From Gordionus sp. m RMFG-2023 (Eukaryota > Nematomorpha > Gordioida > Chordodea > Parachordodidae): DNA of 64,000 nt. This document shows, in pieces, positions 1-11,915 of the stretch (position 1 is its first letter; every line of letters begins with the position of its first letter). The notes below the pieces were generated by a model. That model was not told the origin of the DNA. It searched no databases and saw only the letters and a list, made by a program, of their open reading frames with translations. Where the stretch lies: NCBI RefSeq assembly GCF_954871325.1, contig NC_088778.1:7535743-7599742 (forward strand), given 5' to 3'. A program made the translations under genes and the position numbers.

Positions 1-2396
1 TTATTAAAGGGATTTGAAACTACATGCCTTTTAGAAAATTCGGAAGGAGTTGTCGATAATATCTATAAAAAACAATATCATAATTCTAATCTATATAATA
101 AATATTTTATACCTCTGGGACTATTTGTGGATTCTTAGAGGTCATAGATGCAATAACTGATGAAGGAAAAACTTTGCAATCCTACATTTTAATTTTTTAA
201 AGCAAATATTTTTAAAATTTTTAATAAAGCATCATATAATAAAAATGTTTTTTTATAAAAAAAGATACTTACAACGTCAAGAGATGAATTTCCATCTATT
301 GTTGGTTGAGGTAGGTTTAGGATATTTTTAGCTCCTGCTGCTGCTAATTTCATCGTAGCATTGAGGGAGTTTATATGATGTAATACAAAATCATCTATTC
401 TTATTGGAAGACTTTTATTAGCAAATATTCTATTTTTAATATTATTAAAATTGCTCTCTGATGAAGCACTTGACGCTGTGATGTTTGCATTTTTATAATA
501 TCTGACCAGTATCGCAGTCCACAAGGGTAAAAGTTTTACAAGGTGTAAAATTGGGGTAATTATATCAGGTAGATATTGAAGATTGTCATGATCTCCTTGA
601 TCTTCTAACGTATTTTTAGCCTCTTTAAGAAGATCAGAACCCCATTGCGCGAATTTATTATTACCTAATTGGGAATCAATGAAACAATCGATATCATATA
701 TGGGCTCCTCAATTTTATCAATCTCCTTTTCTGGTTGATTTTCTGAAAAGTCTATATTAAGATTTCCAAAGGCAAATTTTTCTTTAAGCCAACTTTTTGC
801 GATTTCACATTGAGTAATTTCTTTAGGATTGTGAATATTATTTCCTTCTGTCTCACTTAATGCTATAACAAATATTGAATATAAAGTTTTTCGAAGATTT
901 TCAATATCCTCCGCTAATATCATTTGGCCTACGGCCCTTATATAAAATTCCCTTATACGACGTGATTTTCCTTTTAGACATTTCCACGTAGTTACTAATT
1001 TTATTGTGTGAGCCACATCACATCGGATATAACAACGTGGTTTTTTTATTAATGAGGGATTAAAAATAAAGTAATGGCAGGCCATTATATAATTATTTAG
1101 GGATGAATATTCTGTAAAAGCAAGGCAAACAGCCGATAACAAGGCAAGCGACATGTCGGTTATTATTTCATTGGGCACTGTGGCTCCATCTCGCATCCAA
1201 AATTTTAGCCAAATAGCTATACTATCTATATCATGCCTTTCGGAAAGCATGTTACACACCGAGTATTGATATGTTGTTTGAGGATCTCTCACAGCAATAT
1301 CATATAAGAATATAGGACCGGATTTTTTTCCAAATGGTCTATCAATATTGCGTACCACACCACCAGTGGCATCTATAGATATTTTTGAATATGTTTTTAC
1401 ACAATAAGCTTTATAAACTTGCATTTGCTCCCTACTCCAATAATGGACATAAAATCTGTCTAATCCTATATCTCGAATAGAGTTAATATATGGTATCGTG
1501 TTTTTTGCCAATGCTAATGCGAAAATTGGATTTTCGTCGTAGCGATTTGCCATAACGGCCATAGATTTGGCTTTTCTAATAACCTCGGTTGAGGGTAGAT
1601 GAGCGGGCTCTCTATCACCGAATTTCATATATTTATTAGCTAACTGAGTACGAAAGATGCTGCAAGGTGAGTTAGTTTTAATAATTTCATTTACAAAATT
1701 TTCCCGTGTCTCGCCGGCTAACCTCCTTTTTTTATTCAGCTCATGACCTTCTCTAAAATGGCCTTTATAAACGCATTTCACTATAACTCTCTGTTCCAAC
1801 TCCGGACGTACAAGAATAATCGCTTTTAAATTAGATTTACAATTGGAACATGTTCCTTTCATCACAACATAATATGGGCCAATATCAGACACCTTTGCCC
1901 TAATAAACTGTATCGAACATGGTAATCTTGTAACATCCCAAAAATGAGATTGTATAATATCAGCCCATATTCCGGGCTGCAAAACAGAGTATGGCCTTCC
2001 TTTTTTTGTGGTATTGTTGTTATAGACTCTTTTAATAGGTTTAATTTTTTTCCATTCATCGGAAGATAGGGTTATAATGAATTTTTTAGTATATGATTCT
2101 GTACTATTGCTTGGTATAATATTGTCTATTTCATTATCAGAAGTATTATTATCAAGAAGATATTTAGAAAACTTTTCACAATATGATGGGTCAATTTGTG
2201 TTCTGATATTATACCTATCAGTTTTAATAAGCATATAAAGATATTTAGGAGTCTTGGAGTATGATAAACATGCACTTAATTGACACCATATGTTAGCGGA
2301 TGGTGGGTGCGGTTCTCCATTTTCTTGATATAAATCGTTGACGTATTGTTTCAGAATAAGTAATTCCGAGTTGTTATTTTTTTTAATAGGTGCCAT
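1..2396 (-). CDS. Transposase-like protein (MULE/FB-NOF-like), spliced, 3' end off the window
   Basis: Exon 1 is one long open frame starting at an ATG at 2396. It reads 708 codons to a perfect GTAAGT donor, exon end 273. A 91-bp intron (272-182) leads to exon 2 (181-113, 23 codons). A 50-bp intron (112-63) leads to exon 3 (62-1), still open at the edge. All joins are phase 0. The protein has a putative zinc ligand set (C183, C186, C208, H213, H218) like the WRKY/GCM1-type fingers of MULE transposases. Plausible DDE acidic residues are D342 in SIDATGG, D414 in IITDMS and E647 in SSESNF; RCDVAH at 458-463 is another conserved-looking motif. I recall similar proteins, resembling Foldback NOF, in other invertebrates, but cannot search. 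Without splicing the frame would end at 735 codons. No stop breaks it, so it is either a recent transposon or a domesticated gene. No terminal inverted repeats were recognised. The family assignment is inference. Confidence 0.72.
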
Positions 2397-4087
2397 GTCT
2401 TAAAAAAATTATATATTTTTTAAAAATATTTTAAAGGTTTCGGTCTTTAAATTATAATTTCAGTAATATATCTTAATAATTTAAAAGGAAATTTAGGTCT
2501 ATATTATTTGGGCCCAGGGTAATAAGGAATTAATAAAAATAAGAACAATACAAGGAAATGAATCATTGTAATATTTTTATAAATAAATTTTAATTGAAAG
2601 CCACTATAAAAGACCAAATCCGGTATTTGAAAATATTTAATGAACATAATTTTTTATAAATTAGATATTATAATACTCATAAAACTTTGGAAAATTAGTT
2701 TTTTTAACTTTACTATAAAATTTAATTTACATAATAATGATTATATATTTTAATTAAAATCTATCATGTAAAAATCTTATGAAAATTTTATCAAAATTAT
2801 ATTTTTCGTAAAAGTCAAAAATATGTCCTACATTCCCCAAATACCGGGGTGAAACGATATACTTGAGATTTCCTAAATCATTGGTTTAGGCCAAAATAAA
2901 TTGGATAGCATATTTATTTATTAATAAGATACGTATATAATAATTTAAATGTTCAAAATATCTTACTTGTAAATTGAAGCTAAATATAAAAAATTTCAAT
3001 TACGACGAAATGGCATGCAGATATTTACTAAAATAAAATATTGACAATATATATTATATCCAGGGTTAAATAAAATTTATTTATTTTCATTAAGCATAAA
3101 AAAATTTTTTAAATAGGATTTGATATGACTGCAATATATATATAGTAATGAAACCTGTTGACGATTCAATTAAATCCCATTCATATAAAAATATTTAATA
3201 AAATAACAAAAGGAGGAAAAAAGAATTTTCATTAATGCTCTTGTCTATGTTTTAATTTTTTGCAAACAAAATATAATAACATAGTGATTAATGTGTTCTA
3301 ATATTTCAATGAGAATACAAAAAGGAGGAATAAAAGAATTTTCAGTAAAGCTTTGTGTATATTTTAAATATTTTTACAAATAAAAACTAATAAAAAGTCA
3401 TTAACATGTTGTAAATAAATGATTTATTATATATAAAATTTGGATAATAAAATACATGTTATTACGCTCCGTTTGAAGAGCTTATAATGCATTTTAGATG
3501 GTATTGCATATTGGATTTTTTTACTGTAAGCGTTAAAAAAAGCTAACTAGTTTGATTTATTTTATAATTTTGCACTAAAATTGAAAAAAACCGGAACTAG
3601 CAATCGGAACCGGCTTTTTATTATATTAATTGATATTATATCATTTAGGAATATATTAATTTATATAATTTTAGAATATAGGATAAGGTTACTAAAAATT
3701 AGTAAATATTTATGAACAATGATAAAATAAATTACACCAAAGGTTTATATTGGAATGGGTGCCATCTGAACAGTAAAATATATTTTTTTTATCTATAAAT
3801 TTAATATTATTTTAGATTGTATCTACAATCATATAATAAGTAAATAATTTTTTAAATGTGAGACATTGATGGAGAAATCAAAGAATCAAAACACTACTGT
3901 TGAATTATAACCTACAAATTCAAAAGAAACACCTTCAAATTAACCATCATTATATTTCTTTAATAAAACGAAATCATATATTATTGTATTTATTTTTGCA
4001 AATATATTTATTTATATATAAAATAAAGTCATATTCTTTATGATGTGTCCATTTTTAAATGCTTATTTATAAATAAGCAAACTATTT
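2397..4087. other. AT-rich intergenic DNA, no gene seen
   Basis: No coding pattern or clear repeat was recognised. Two short similar stretches near 3205 and 3325 share an AAAGGAGGAA-TAAAAGAATTTTCA-like core, perhaps an old local duplication. The 5' flank of the transposase-like gene lies at the left of this stretch; no promoter motif stands out. Confidence 0.5.
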
Positions 4088-5185
4088 TGAATATCGGGTG
4101 GGGGTTGGGCTAACTTCACGCTATAATATAAGGTTTTAAATTTGATTTCCTAAATAAATAATGAAGATAAAGCTTAATTTGAGGCATCATTAGGAAGAGA
4201 AAAAAATTCTCTACCGTTGTACGTTAAAAAATTTAAAAAAAAAATAAATGTTGAGTGTTTTATATTTTTGGCGCCATATCTTTAACGGTCAATAGCTGGA
4301 AAACGGTAATGGTACAAATCGAGTTTGAAACGGTACAAATCGGTACAAATCGGGTACAAATCAATCCCGTTTTAAAAATTTGAAAAATCTCAAATTTTGA
4401 ATATTGGGGGGGCTAACTTCACGCTATAATATAAGGTTTTAAATTTGATTTCCGAAATAAATAATGAAGATAAAGCTTAATTTGAGGCATCATTAGGAAG
4501 AGAAAAAAATTCTCTACCGTTGTACGTTAAAAAATTTTAAAAAAAAATAAATGTTGAGTGTTTTAAATTTTTGGCGCCATATCTTTAACGGTCAATAGCT
4601 GGAAAACGGTAATGGTACAAATCGAGTTTGAAACGGTACAAATCGGTACAAATCGGGTACAAATCATTCCCGTTTTAAAAATTTGAAAAATCTCAAATTT
4701 TGAATATTGGGGGGGCTAACTTCACGCTATAATATAAGGTTTAAAATTTGATTTCCGAAATTAATAATGAAGATAAAGCTTAATTTGAGGCATCATTAGG
4801 AAGAGAAAAAAATTCTCTACCGTTGTACGTTAAAAAATTTAAAAAAAAATAAATGTTGAGTGTTTTTTATTTTTGGCGCCATATTTTCAACGGTCAATAG
4901 CTGGAAAACGGTGATGGTACAAATCGAACTGAAAACGGTACAAATCGGTACAAATCATTCTCTATCGACCTATTCACTTTTTATTTTTAAGTTCAAAAGT
5001 TGGGGGGCTGTCGTGAAGTTGGCCCCCCATTTTGTTCTTTGAATATCTCAAAAACGGTGATGGTACAAATCGAACTGAAAACGGTACAAATCGGTACAAA
5101 TCGGGTACTAATCACACCAACTGATAAACCATTGAAAATCAAAAATTGCGGGGCCAACTTCACGGACCTCTATCTTATTCGTTTT
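4088..5185. repeat. Tandem satellite, ~303-bp unit, three copies plus a diverged partial
   Basis: The landmark CTAACTTCACG occurs at 4110, 4413 and 4716, giving a period of exactly 303 bp. Each unit carries a G run, CTCTACCGTTGTACG, GGCGCCATAT and a small internal array of GGTACAAATCG repeats. The last part (about 5000-5185) is a rearranged partial copy in which the G run and an inverted GAAGTTGGCCCCCC face each other. The first two adjacent copies are nearly identical, which points to recent amplification. Short open frames inside (4860-5042, 5000-5191) are by-products of the repeat. Confidence 0.93.
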
Positions 5186-5445
5186 TTATAATAAAAATAT
5201 ACAAGTGTTAATTTAAAAAAAAATTAATTTATGTTTTATGCAACCTTTTACTATGCGCGTGGGCAGCGTTATATTATTTGAATTAATTTAAATATATATA
5301 TTTCAATTCTTAGATCAATATTTCTAGACAATCTTTTAAAATATATCTAATAAATTAATATTAAACTTTTTGGACACCCCTTAGATGATATTAACATTTG
5401 TAAGTTTCAATACTCATTAAATTTTGAATAATTAATTTCTTTATA
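5186..5445. repeat. Dispersed repeat (copy of 27212-27460)
   Basis: This stretch aligns base for base, with scattered changes, to 27212-27460. Shared landmarks are ACAAGTGTTAATTT, CTTTTACT, GTGGGCAGCG, TAGATCAATATTTCTAGACA and CCTTTAGATGATATTAA. The family is unclassified, with no coding content visible. Confidence 0.8.
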
Positions 5446-6413
5446 TGCTTAAACTTGTGTATCAGAACAGAGGAATAGACAAGATTTATATACTTTAATA
5501 TCAGCGCCGTTAAATTTGGCGCTGAATAGTTCTACGAACTAATTGTAAATTATATCAATATTTCTTGCTTTATTAGTACCAATTGAGTATTTAAACGAGT
5601 ATATAGTATTTCGTAAAAGGAAAAAACTATTAGTAACAAAATTTTGGCAAATCTATGATTTAAGCGACTGAAATAATTTATTCCGAATATTTTATCGATG
5701 TTCCATATTAATTATAATTTAATTCGTTTAATAGACAGTATAAAGAAAAATTTTATTAGCAAAATAAGAAAAATTGCCTAATTTAGCATTATTGATAGAA
5801 TGGAAAATAGCTGGTTTGCGCTAATATTTATTAATTCTTCAGTCATTTTTTTCACTCACAAAAAGGTAATCGTACTATAAGAGAAATAAAATCTATATCA
5901 CCCATTAAAGCGTAAAATCAACCAAATTTCTGGAAGCATTTAATCTGGAACTTAAATCAATAATTGAAATTTATTACATTGATTCTTCAATTCGTTTGGT
6001 AGATAATTTTTAACGACAAAATAAGATAAATATGCTAGGATTGGCAATATGCGAAAACAAACAAATATTTTTGGGTGAGCTCATTCCATATGAAATGCCA
6101 GATTAGTACTTACTATTCCATCAATCAGTTTTTCTAGTCAATAAACAAAAACTAGTTTTAATAAGAGAAATAGACAATAGCACACCTTTAAGTATGTATG
6201 AACCAAAAGTTACGAATTTCTAAAATTTGAATCAAATTTAGATTGAACAAAGAAAGAAAGCAATTATAATAAAAAAATTAAATGAAATATCTTAAAAAAA
6301 TATTACTATTTATAAAATCAACTTTTTTCCTATTTCAAAATATGAAGATTTAAAGATAAAAGGCTAACTCGATATTTTAAAAAGATAATTAAGCTTGGAG
6401 ACTTTTGTCAACA
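5446..6413. other. AT-rich DNA, nothing recognised
   Basis: No open frame with family signatures, no tandem repeat and no inverted ends were found in this stretch. Confidence 0.4.
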
Positions 6414-6469
6414 TGTCTTGCTAAAAAGCAATTAATCATAATCAATCATAATTTGATGATATAATATCT
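6414..6469 (+). repeat. Left terminal inverted repeat of the satellite-bearing element
   Basis: This is the inverted complement of 8301-8357, with a few mismatches and a small length difference in the A run. The inner 26 bases match perfectly. Confidence 0.85.
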
Positions 6470-6471
6470 AG

Positions 6472-7965
6472 AATTAATTAGGATAATGCTTAACACGTTA
6501 TTGTTCACGTATAAACCAAAAATGAAGACTTTTCCATGTATAACGCCAGCAAGGCAGTATTTCGGTTTCAAATCAGTTATCGGTCAAATCACGATATTTG
6601 TAAAATATTCTTTGGGATAATGATTTACACGTATATATAGATATTTAAACCAAAATTGAAAATATTCCAAATAATATTACTACCAAATTTGGTAGATCGA
6701 ATATTTAGTAAGGGGTCGGTTTTGAGCTCTACATTCGGTCAAATCATAATATTTTTAAAAAATTAATTAGGATAATGCTTAACACGTTATTGTTCACGTA
6801 TAAACCAAAAATGAAGACTTTTCCATGTATAACGCCAGCAACGCAGTATTTCGGTTTCAAATCGGTTATCGGTCAAATCACGATATTTTTTAAATATTTT
6901 TTTGGATAATGTTTTGCACGTATTTACAGAATTAGCCAAAAATGCACATTTTCCAAATAATATTACTACCAATTTGATAGTCGAATATTTAGTAGGTCGG
7001 TTTTGAGCTCGCCATTTGGTCAAATCATAATATTTTCAAAATATTATTTAGGATAATGCTTAACACCTTATTGTTCATTATTAAACCAAAAATGAAGAAT
7101 TTTCCATGGAGAGCGCCAGCAAGGCAGTATTTCGGTTTCAAATCATTTATTCCGTAAATATTTTTTGGGATAATAATTTGCACGTATTTACAGATAAATT
7201 AACCAAAAATGAACATTTTCCAAATAATATTACTACCAAATTTGATAGATCGAATATTTAGTAAGTGGTCGGTTTTGAGCTCGCCATTCGGTCAAATCTT
7301 AATATTTTCAAAAAATTAATTAGGATAATGCTTAACACGTTATTGTTCACAAAATTAAAAAATTTTCCATGTATAACGCCAGCAAGACAGTATTTAGTCA
7401 TTGAGCCGGTTTCAAATCGGTTTTCTGTCAAATCACGATATTTTTAAAATATTTTTTGGGATAATGATTTACACGTATATATAGATATTTAAACCAAAAT
7501 TGAACATATTCCAAATAATATTACTACCAAATTTGGTAGATCGAATATTTAGTAAGTGGTCGGTTTTGAGCTCGCCATTCGGTCAAATCATAATATTTTT
7601 AAAAAATTAATTAGGATAATGTTTAACATGTTATTGTTCACGTATAAACCAAAAATGAAGAATTTTCTATGTATAACGCCAGCAAGGCAGTATTTCGGTT
7701 TCAAATCGGTTATCGGTCAAATCACGATATTTTTAAATTATTTTTTGGGTTAATGATTTGCACGTATTTATAGATAAATTAGCCAAAAATGAACATTTTC
7801 CAAATAATATTACTACCTAATTTGGTAGATTGAATATTTAGTAAGTGGTCGGTTTTGAGCTCGCCATTCGATCAAATCATAATATTTTCAAAATATTTTT
7901 TAGGATATGTTTAACACCTAAATATACACGTATTAACCAAAAATGAAGAGATTTTGATCAATAAC
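6472..7965. repeat. Dimeric satellite, ~285-290-bp unit made of two ~145-bp halves
   Basis: Units begin near 6472, 6761, 7044, 7313, 7604 and 7890 (partial) at TTAGGATAATG. Each unit has half A (ACGCCAGCAAGGCAGTATTT) and half B (TACTACCAAATTTGGTAGA). Both halves share GGATAATG, ACACGT, AAACCAAAA and CGGTCAAATCA in the same order, so the array is an A-B higher-order repeat grown from a monomer of about 145 bp. Small deletions vary the unit length. Confidence 0.92.
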
Positions 7966-8300
7966 GCCAGCAATATGTTCCTTACAAACATTCTACTATT
8001 TTTCGATTCTAAACATACTCATTAATTAAATCTCAAAGAAACCTCTATTTTTTAAAAAAATCTTAGGTTTTTCACATGTATTTACAACCAAATACAAAAA
8101 AAGCGCTATCCAATATTTATTCTGGTTTCCTAAGAATATATTTTCATATTTATGTATTTAAAGCCCTCTTATGGATATAAATTTGTTAAATTTTGTAATT
8201 GATAAATAAAATTTAAGTTGTAATAAGCTAGTAAATATATTTTTTTCCCAATTTTTAATTATTAAAATAAAAAAAATGTTTTTGAAAAATTTTTTTTTAA

Positions 8301-8357
8301 AGATATTATATCATCAAATTATGATTGATTTGATTATAATTTTTTTTTAGCAAGACA
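8301..8357 (-). repeat. Right terminal inverted repeat of the satellite-bearing element
   Basis: This is the inverted complement of 6414-6469. It is followed outside by further copies of TAGCAAGACAG. Confidence 0.85.
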
Positions 8358-9680
8358 GTTTAGCAAGACAGTATTTAGTAAGACAATATTTAGTCATACC
8401 GTAGTTTGAGCTATTGTTTAATAAAAAGAAATTAGATTATTTTTAATGCCTAAAAAAAATAAAAATAATTTTTAAAAAAATATAACCAAAAAAATGATGT
8501 ATTTTAATTTTAGTTTTTTTTTTATTTTTCATGACATGACATAAAGCCACCAAACTCAATTACATTGTTATCAAATCAAATGAGAATATAGTATATTAAA
8601 AAAAGTTAACCAAATAATGCCAATATTTAAATAATTAATAACCTTAAGACCAATTTTTTTCCAATTTTATAGCAAGATCAATATCGTAACTTGAACTGTG
8701 AACTCATTAGAGGAGCATCATTGAAATTAGTTAGTTATGAAATATTTATCATTATTTGAATAAAATTGGAAAGGGATGTTTTCTTTTTTTAATTATTTAT
8801 ATTTGGTAGTAGGTTAAAAGTTTTGAGAGGGTTGTTATCATTTATAGATATGTATACAAGCCCTTGATTATATTCTCAGCAGTCCTTTTATTAAGTTAAA
8901 ATAGGAAATGGTATAGCAAGTATTATCTAATTTTAATAGATCCCTTTAGGTCATATTTTTTTATATCTAATTTTCATATATAATAAATATCCTTAAAAAA
9001 TAAATTTCATTATAAAAAGTTTTTTAAAAAATGATTTTTTTATTTATTGAATATGTGAAGGTAAAAGTAAAGCATTGCCATATCATATCGTCTAAACCAA
9101 TAGTTTGTTTGTTAAATATATAACTGAAGTGTAAAATTTTAAAAGAATCACTGATTTGGACAGAGACGGTTAAAAATAACCATGGAAAAAAAAACATCGG
9201 ACAAAAACACCCCAATATAAAAAAATTTACATGCTTTAATAAATAAAAGGAAAATGTAATCCTCGTTTTAAACTTTGCCCTTTAGTGTAATACTTGATTT
9301 ATAATAATATTTTTCTAATAATGTTTCTCATCAAAAATGATAATATTTGTAAGGGAAAACAACTATATGACTCAAGGGCTAGGAATATGAATGTTAAAAT
9401 AATTTTATAATGCATGACAAAAGGTAGTTATTTTTGAAATATTAATCGTGGGATTGATGTGGTAGAGAAAAATTGCGTCACATATAAAAAAATTTGTAAA
9501 TACTCTCATAAAATCTGTATCTTGATGAATGAATCTGTATGTAGCTAGCTAAATTTTATACCAAAGTAGACCTTCCTATATTTTTGTCACAAAAAATAAT
9601 GAATATAAAAAATTTGAGACTATTATATAAAAACAAACAAAATTTTTATTATTTTAGATAAGAATTAAAAAAAAAAATTA
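8358..9680. other. AT-rich DNA, nothing recognised
   Basis: I see no coding signature. A short frame on the minus strand at 9024-9215 has no recognisable domain and lies in low-complexity AT DNA. Confidence 0.4.
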
Positions 9681-9681
9681 A

Positions 9682-11253
9682 ACATTCAATGTTATATTAA
9701 TAGCGATTCCTTTAAGATAATCTAATCTTGATCGATTTTCAAAATCAGAAACAATTGTTACTATTCTCGCATGTAGATTTCGATATTTTTCTCGGAGTAG
9801 AGGGTGTTTCACCAGAATTATATTGAGCAATTTTTAACTCTGTCAACCCTTGTTGTTTTTTAAGCCTAGAACATGAATTATAAAGTTTATTAGTAAATCT
9901 TTATACTTTTAAATCATTTTAAAATAATAGATATATAAACTTGATATAAATTCCAAATGTTTGGATAGTGACTTGTTAGGAGGGAACTGAAGCATCTATG
10001 CCACCATTCAACCGCGTTGTTGGTTTTCTCTTTCCCGTTCAGAGTTGATTGTTAACAATTCCATAGTTCAATATTAAACAAAGCAGGTAGTCTGCCTCCT
10101 CTAAACGTTTTACCAATGTAAACTTTTTCAAAAGTTTCAATTAGAGGCTGAAGTAACAATTGATTATTAGAATAAAATTCGGTGTTTATTAGTAATTCAA
10201 ATGTTTCAACTACATTTAAGGATGGCACAAATGCCAAGCAAACCATCATTCTAAGTTGTATATTAAATTCCACATCTGTTTTATATTTCTGCGATATTTT
10301 TAGATATTTTTGAATGTTTCGCCAAAAGGATTGGCCAAAATGGAAATAGCAACATTTGTGTTGCGAACTGGGAAACACTTCATTGAAAGCTTTTACACTG
10401 GCCATTTCAAAATCCGACATAAATTTTTTTGGAGTTGATATTAAGTTGTCACCTATAATAGTAAATATTCTTTTATATGTTTCATAATCCTTTCTATTGG
10501 TCAATATATATATGAGAGGTAAAACATTATTATTTTTAATCCCATGAATTGTATAAATTTACTTAAATAAAGGTGGCGACGATTTAAATGCACCATCAGA
10601 AAACCAATGTTCGCATGAAGCTAAGAAGTCCAAATTTTTTCTTGTTCCAAATATGATAACACGGTCGGGAACCTAGCACACATGATAAATAAATAAGCAA
10701 TTATAATAAAGTGTTTCTTATCGGGCAGTTTATCGCAATAAAAATGAAAGATTTAGTTATATTTGTTCAAAAAATTTATAGAAAATCTTACCGGACCATC
10801 ATCATAAGGTATGAAATCCTCATACTTATCTGTAATTGAATATTCACGCGGAATTACCAGCTCAATAAGGCTGCTAGGATTCGAAGTTTGAACTCCGCGT
10901 TTGGTAAATTATACGTTTCATAAGATTCGGTGATGGTAGTGCCATTGATATAAATCACTTAAATGAGATACGTGTTTCGCCACAATAAAGTTTGGAGTTT
11001 CCGTAGTATTATTCAAAGCTTCATTCTTAATTGAATTGATTATTTTCTTGGTTTATATTTCGATTGGATTTTCTGGATGATTTTGTATTTCTTTTTTATC
11101 TTTTATATCTTACCATTTTTTTGTAAGTCGTAAGGGACATTTAAATATATCTTGATTAAGGCATCTATAATAATTTTTATCTAAGACTACTTTATCCAGG
11201 CGGAACAAATAATTTTTAAAGGTTAAGATCTCCTTATTTTTGCTTGATAACAT
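9682..11253 (-). pseudogene. FLYWCH-type MULE transposase gene, decayed
   Basis: Reading leftward from an ATG at 11253, a FLYWCH zinc-finger-like start (FRLDKVVLDKNYYRC, then C and L) is followed by HPENPIEI, then LIELVIPREYS. A clean GT-AG intron at 10791-10673 follows, then VPDRVIIFGTRKNLDFLASC, CEHWFSDGAF, IYTIHGI, the MULE core FMSDFEMASVKAFNEVFP with CYFHFGQSFW, then IELWNC, TNNAVEWWHRCF and, in other frames, LTELKIAQYN and YLKGIA. This is the canonical order of animal FLYWCH-MULE proteins. In-frame stops interrupt it: after KKW, after NPIEI, twice before VQTSNP, after PPLFK and after IELWNC. Frame changes follow near 9900 and 9800. The longest clean piece is 10504-10052. The gene is therefore inactive. 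The intact intron boundaries show that the original transposon gene was spliced. Confidence 0.9.
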
Positions 11254-11497
11254 ATTTTATAAGACTACGAAATAAAGAGGAAAGAATGGCGGAAATATTT
11301 ATAATTTATAACCAAAGGAATGGCACCAGCCAGACGAGAAATTTTTTTTTTTAAAATTTCGGCAATACTTTTTTTTAATAGTTATAAATTTTTTAAGGTT
11401 AAAAGAAAATTACAAACTATGTGAATTAAAAATATATTATTCAAATAATAATATTATAAAAAAAATGATTCAAAATAAATTAGTCATTATTAGCAAT
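11254..11497. other. 5' flank of the MULE gene
   Basis: AT-rich sequence between the transposase start codon and the TTCGC minisatellite. It may be part of the same element, but no terminal inverted repeat was found. Confidence 0.35.
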
Positions 11498-11915
11498 TAT
11501 CGCGATATTCGCGATATATGTTTCGCGAAATTGTCGCTACATTGTCTTCGCAATTTGGGTTTAGCGATAATAACTTAGCTATAAAATTTTCACGATTAAA
11601 GTTTCGCGGTAATGTATTCGCTTTAAAGGTTTCGCTATAAAATTTTCGGGATTATTGATTCGCGATAAAAGTTTCGCGGTAATGTATTCGCATTAAAGGT
11701 TTCGCTATAAAGGCTTCGCTATAAAAAATTTGCGATATTTGTTTCGCGATATTGTATTTGCGGTAATGTATTCGCTATAAAGGTTTCGCTATAAAGGTTT
11801 CGCTATAAAAAAATTCGCGATATTTGTTTCGCGATATTGCATTCGCGGAATAGTATTCGCGATAAAAGTTTCGCTAGAAAATCCATCTGCGATAAACGAC
11901 ATTCGCGATAAAAGT
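11498..11915. repeat. CpG-rich TTCGC minisatellite
   Basis: About 30 irregular copies of a 12-14-base unit of the form TTCGCGATAAAAG, TTCGCTATAAAGG or TTCGCGGTAATGTA follow one another. Every unit contains at least one CpG, in strong contrast with the surrounding AT-rich, CpG-poor DNA. No coding frame persists. Confidence 0.88.

Larger units (their letters stand above)
6414..8357. mobile_element. TIR element carrying a satellite array
   Basis: The left end (6414-6469) and the right end (8301-8357) are inverted copies of one another over about 56 bp. Both begin TGTCTTGCTAAAAA and end at ATGATATAATATCT. Everything between is the dimeric satellite (6472-7965) plus about 330 bp of unique AT-rich DNA. 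No transposase is present, so the element would be non-autonomous. I see no clear target-site duplication: short GCAAGACAG repeats continue outside the right end and blur the boundary. The superfamily is unknown. Confidence 0.75.

Noticed and set aside
6472-7965. CRISPR-like array
   Set aside because: Units are ~285 bp with no unique spacers; it is satellite DNA in a eukaryote.
11498-11915. Coding tandem repeat
   Set aside because: No frame stays open and unit length varies between 12 and 14 bases.
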